From positions 1 to 6,881 of the forward strand of contig CAIPQY010000555.1 in assembly GCA_903867275.1 (NCBI GenBank): DNA of 6,881 nucleotides. The letters are read 5' to 3'. Under the pieces are notes generated by a model. That model did no database searches and was not told where the DNA came from. It worked only from the letters and a program-made list of their open reading frames with translations. Numbering within the stretch: position 1 is the stretch's first letter; each line of letters begins with the position of its first letter. Origin of the DNA: an uncultured bacterium. Lineage in GTDB: Bacteria; Planctomycetota; Phycisphaerae; Phycisphaerales; SM1A02. Below are positions 5,751-6,881 of this stretch, one piece after another. The translations under genes were made by a program, and so were the position numbers.

Positions 5751-6881
5751 ACCGCCGCCACCGCCGCGTGCAGCACCTGCCGCTGCGCCACCGCGATTCT
5801 CGCCGTTGTTGCGGTAGTTGCCGCCGCGGTATCCAGCATTCGCGTTGCCGCGGTTGCCAGGATTGTCGAAGCGCTGGTTGGCCGCATGGAATCCGCTGGC
5901 CTGACCATTGTTGGGTCGACGCCACGCCTGATTCCATCCACCGCGATCGGCGAAGGCGTTGTTGTAGAAACCACCACCGGCCGCGAACGGTGCGTTGAAG
6001 TCACCGCCCACACCCGCGCGATTCCACGCGGCACCGGGGCCACCAACGCCACCGACGCCGCCCACGCCACCAACACCGCCGACGCCATTGCGCATGCCGC
6101 CCCATGTGCTGGCGCGCGCCAGTTCACCGTTGTTGAAGCCCGCGCGATTCGCCACCGCGTTGGTGCCGTTCCAGCGGTTCAGTCCGGCCTGACTCCAGTT
6201 GTGCAGACCATTGTTCCACGCGCCGTAGTTCGGGTGCCAATGGTCGTACCAGTTGCTCCAGTTGTTGTAGGCGCCCCAGCGACCATAGCCCCACGCGTAC
6301 GCCGCGCCGTAGCCGCCGTACCAGCCCCAGCCGGGATAGCCACCGTAGTACACATCGGGATACACGGCGGGGTAGTAGCCGTCGTAGCCATAGTCCGCAT
6401 CATCATCGCCCGACATCGGCGTGTAGGTGCCGGTGTCCTGGTCGTAGTTGTCGGCGCTGCCGTAGGTCTGCGGATAGTTCTGCGCGCTGCCATCGGATGC
6501 GGTGGCGCTGGCGTAGCTGTAGCCGGTGCCGAACACCGCGGCGCCATCCTGGATGTAGGTGCCCAGATAGCCCGCGGTGTAGCCGAAGGTCACCGAGTCG
6601 GCCGAGGTTCCGTACACCTCGACGAAGGTGCACGGATACACCGGGCAGGTGGCGGGAATGCCGTAGATGGCTTCCGGCACCTGATCGCACAGCGACCATG
6701 GACCGTTCGCGTTCGCAGCCTTGAACCACGCGGCGTTGTCGCAGCAGTACACCACACCACCCAGCTCGATCACCGGCTGGCTGGCGTTGGTGGCGTACTG
6801 CAGGCTGGTGCCCTGGATCGGCGTGAAGGTGGGCGTGCCCGCGAACTTCACGTCGCACTGCGCGGTGGCGCGGTTCAGCAC
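5742..6881 (-). CDS. Secreted/envelope protein, aromatic- then Gly/Asn/Arg-rich, uncharacterised family (5' partial)
   Basis: The frame is open through the right edge. The GTG at 6881-6879 is probably an internal valine, leaving 379 visible residues of a longer protein. Residues ~14-122 match a recurring envelope-protein module I recognise from planctomycete and proteobacterial hypotheticals: PTFTPIQGTSLQYATNAS (17-34), CCDNAAWFKAANANGPW (46-62), VPEAIYGIP (68-76), FVEVYG (86-91) and GYTAGYLGTY (100-109), ending AVFGTGYSY. Such proteins are sometimes labelled carbohydrate-binding, but I know of no firm function. Residues ~163-230 are very rich in Tyr, Trp and Gly. Residues 267-281 are five VGG units. 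The remainder is Gly/Asn/Arg-rich (such as GYRGGNYRNNGENRGG) and ends GGGGGRR. Six cysteines lie in the first 84 residues, including CC (46-47) and CPVYPC (79-84), hinting at disulphides outside the cytoplasm. The signal peptide, if any, is outside the window. The end converges on der. Confidence 0.75.
   Translation of the reverse strand: MLNRATAQCDVKFAGTPTFTPIQGTSLQYATNASQPVIELGGVVYCCDNAAWFKAANANGPWSLCDQVPEAIYGIPATCPVYPCTFVEVYGTSADSVTFGYTAGYLGTYIQDGAAVFGTGYSYASATASDGSAQNYPQTYGSADNYDQDTGTYTPMSGDDDADYGYDGYYPAVYPDVYYGGYPGWGWYGGYGAAYAWGYGRWGAYNNWSNWYDHWHPNYGAWNNGLHNWSQAGLNRWNGTNAVANRAGFNNGELARASTWGGMRNGVGGVGGVGGVGGVGGPGAAWNRAGVGGDFNAPFAAGGGFYNNAFADRGGWNQAWRRPNNGQASGFHAANQRFDNPGNRGNANAGYRGGNYRNNGENRGGAAAGAARGGGGGRR
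6039..6083 (-). repeat. Five VGG codon triplets (9-bp period) in the envelope-protein gene
   Basis: Read on the - strand from 6083 to 6039, this 45-base stretch encodes (Val-Gly-Gly)x5, flanked by Asn-Gly and Pro-Gly. The valine codons are GTC, GTT, GTG, GTC and GTT, and the glycine codons mix GGC and GGT. The amino-acid period is therefore perfect while the DNA repeat has decayed. Confidence 0.85.

Noticed and set aside
5540..6127. 195-codon - strand frame overlapping the der tail and the envelope-protein tail
   Set aside because: It runs antisense to the der repeats and out of frame with the envelope protein. Its Ala/Pro/Val repeats are shadows of those two low-complexity regions.

Overview
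The window is GC-rich and densely coding. It carries seven protein genes, two of them cut by the window edges, and no RNA gene, insertion sequence, phage gene or CRISPR array that I can see. Several features together suggest Planctomycetota, most likely a Phycisphaerae-like lineage. These are the C-terminal dockerin-like pair of the form DxDxxGxxxxxD...LLLL, an ECF sigma factor coupled to a membrane protein, a secreted SUMF1/formylglycine-enzyme-like protein, a Der GTPase with a long basic tail, and weak or absent Shine-Dalgarno sequences at most starts. The assignment rests on style and gene content, not on a marker-gene comparison.

Left block (1-2832, + strand): the C-terminal end of a secreted YHYH-type protein with a dockerin-like tail is followed after 3 bases by an ECF sigma factor (369-890). 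The sigma stop overlaps the GTG start of a cysteine-free, single-pass membrane protein (887-2038). The stop of that gene overlaps the ATG start of an exported SUMF1-domain protein (2035-2832). The two 4-base overlaps (GTGA, ATGA) make sigma, membrane protein and SUMF1 protein one translationally coupled unit. The simplest reading is a sigma/anti-sigma-like regulatory pair with an exported effector or sensor, and the YHYH gene may share the transcript.

Middle block (2842-5735): a periplasmic substrate-binding protein of the branched-chain amino acid type (LivJ-like, - strand) runs convergent to the SUMF1 gene with a 9-base gap. It is divergent from der, the ribosome-assembly GTPase, with about 59 bases between the two starts. 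No transporter permease or ATPase lies nearby, so the binding protein is an orphan here. Der has both G domains and the KH-like domain, plus an added Lys/Gly/Pro-rich tail of about 95 residues containing a 15-bp tandem repeat.

Right block (5742-6881, - strand): the C-terminal part of a secreted, aromatic-rich then Gly/Asn/Arg-rich protein of an uncharacterised envelope family. It is convergent with der across a 6-base gap. The two stop codons lie inside a perfect 9-bp inverted repeat that could form the same hairpin on both transcripts.

The items most worth a second look are the coupled sigma/membrane/SUMF1 unit, the CxxCxxC cluster where the formylglycine-generating enzyme has its catalytic cysteines, and the shared stop-codon hairpin.
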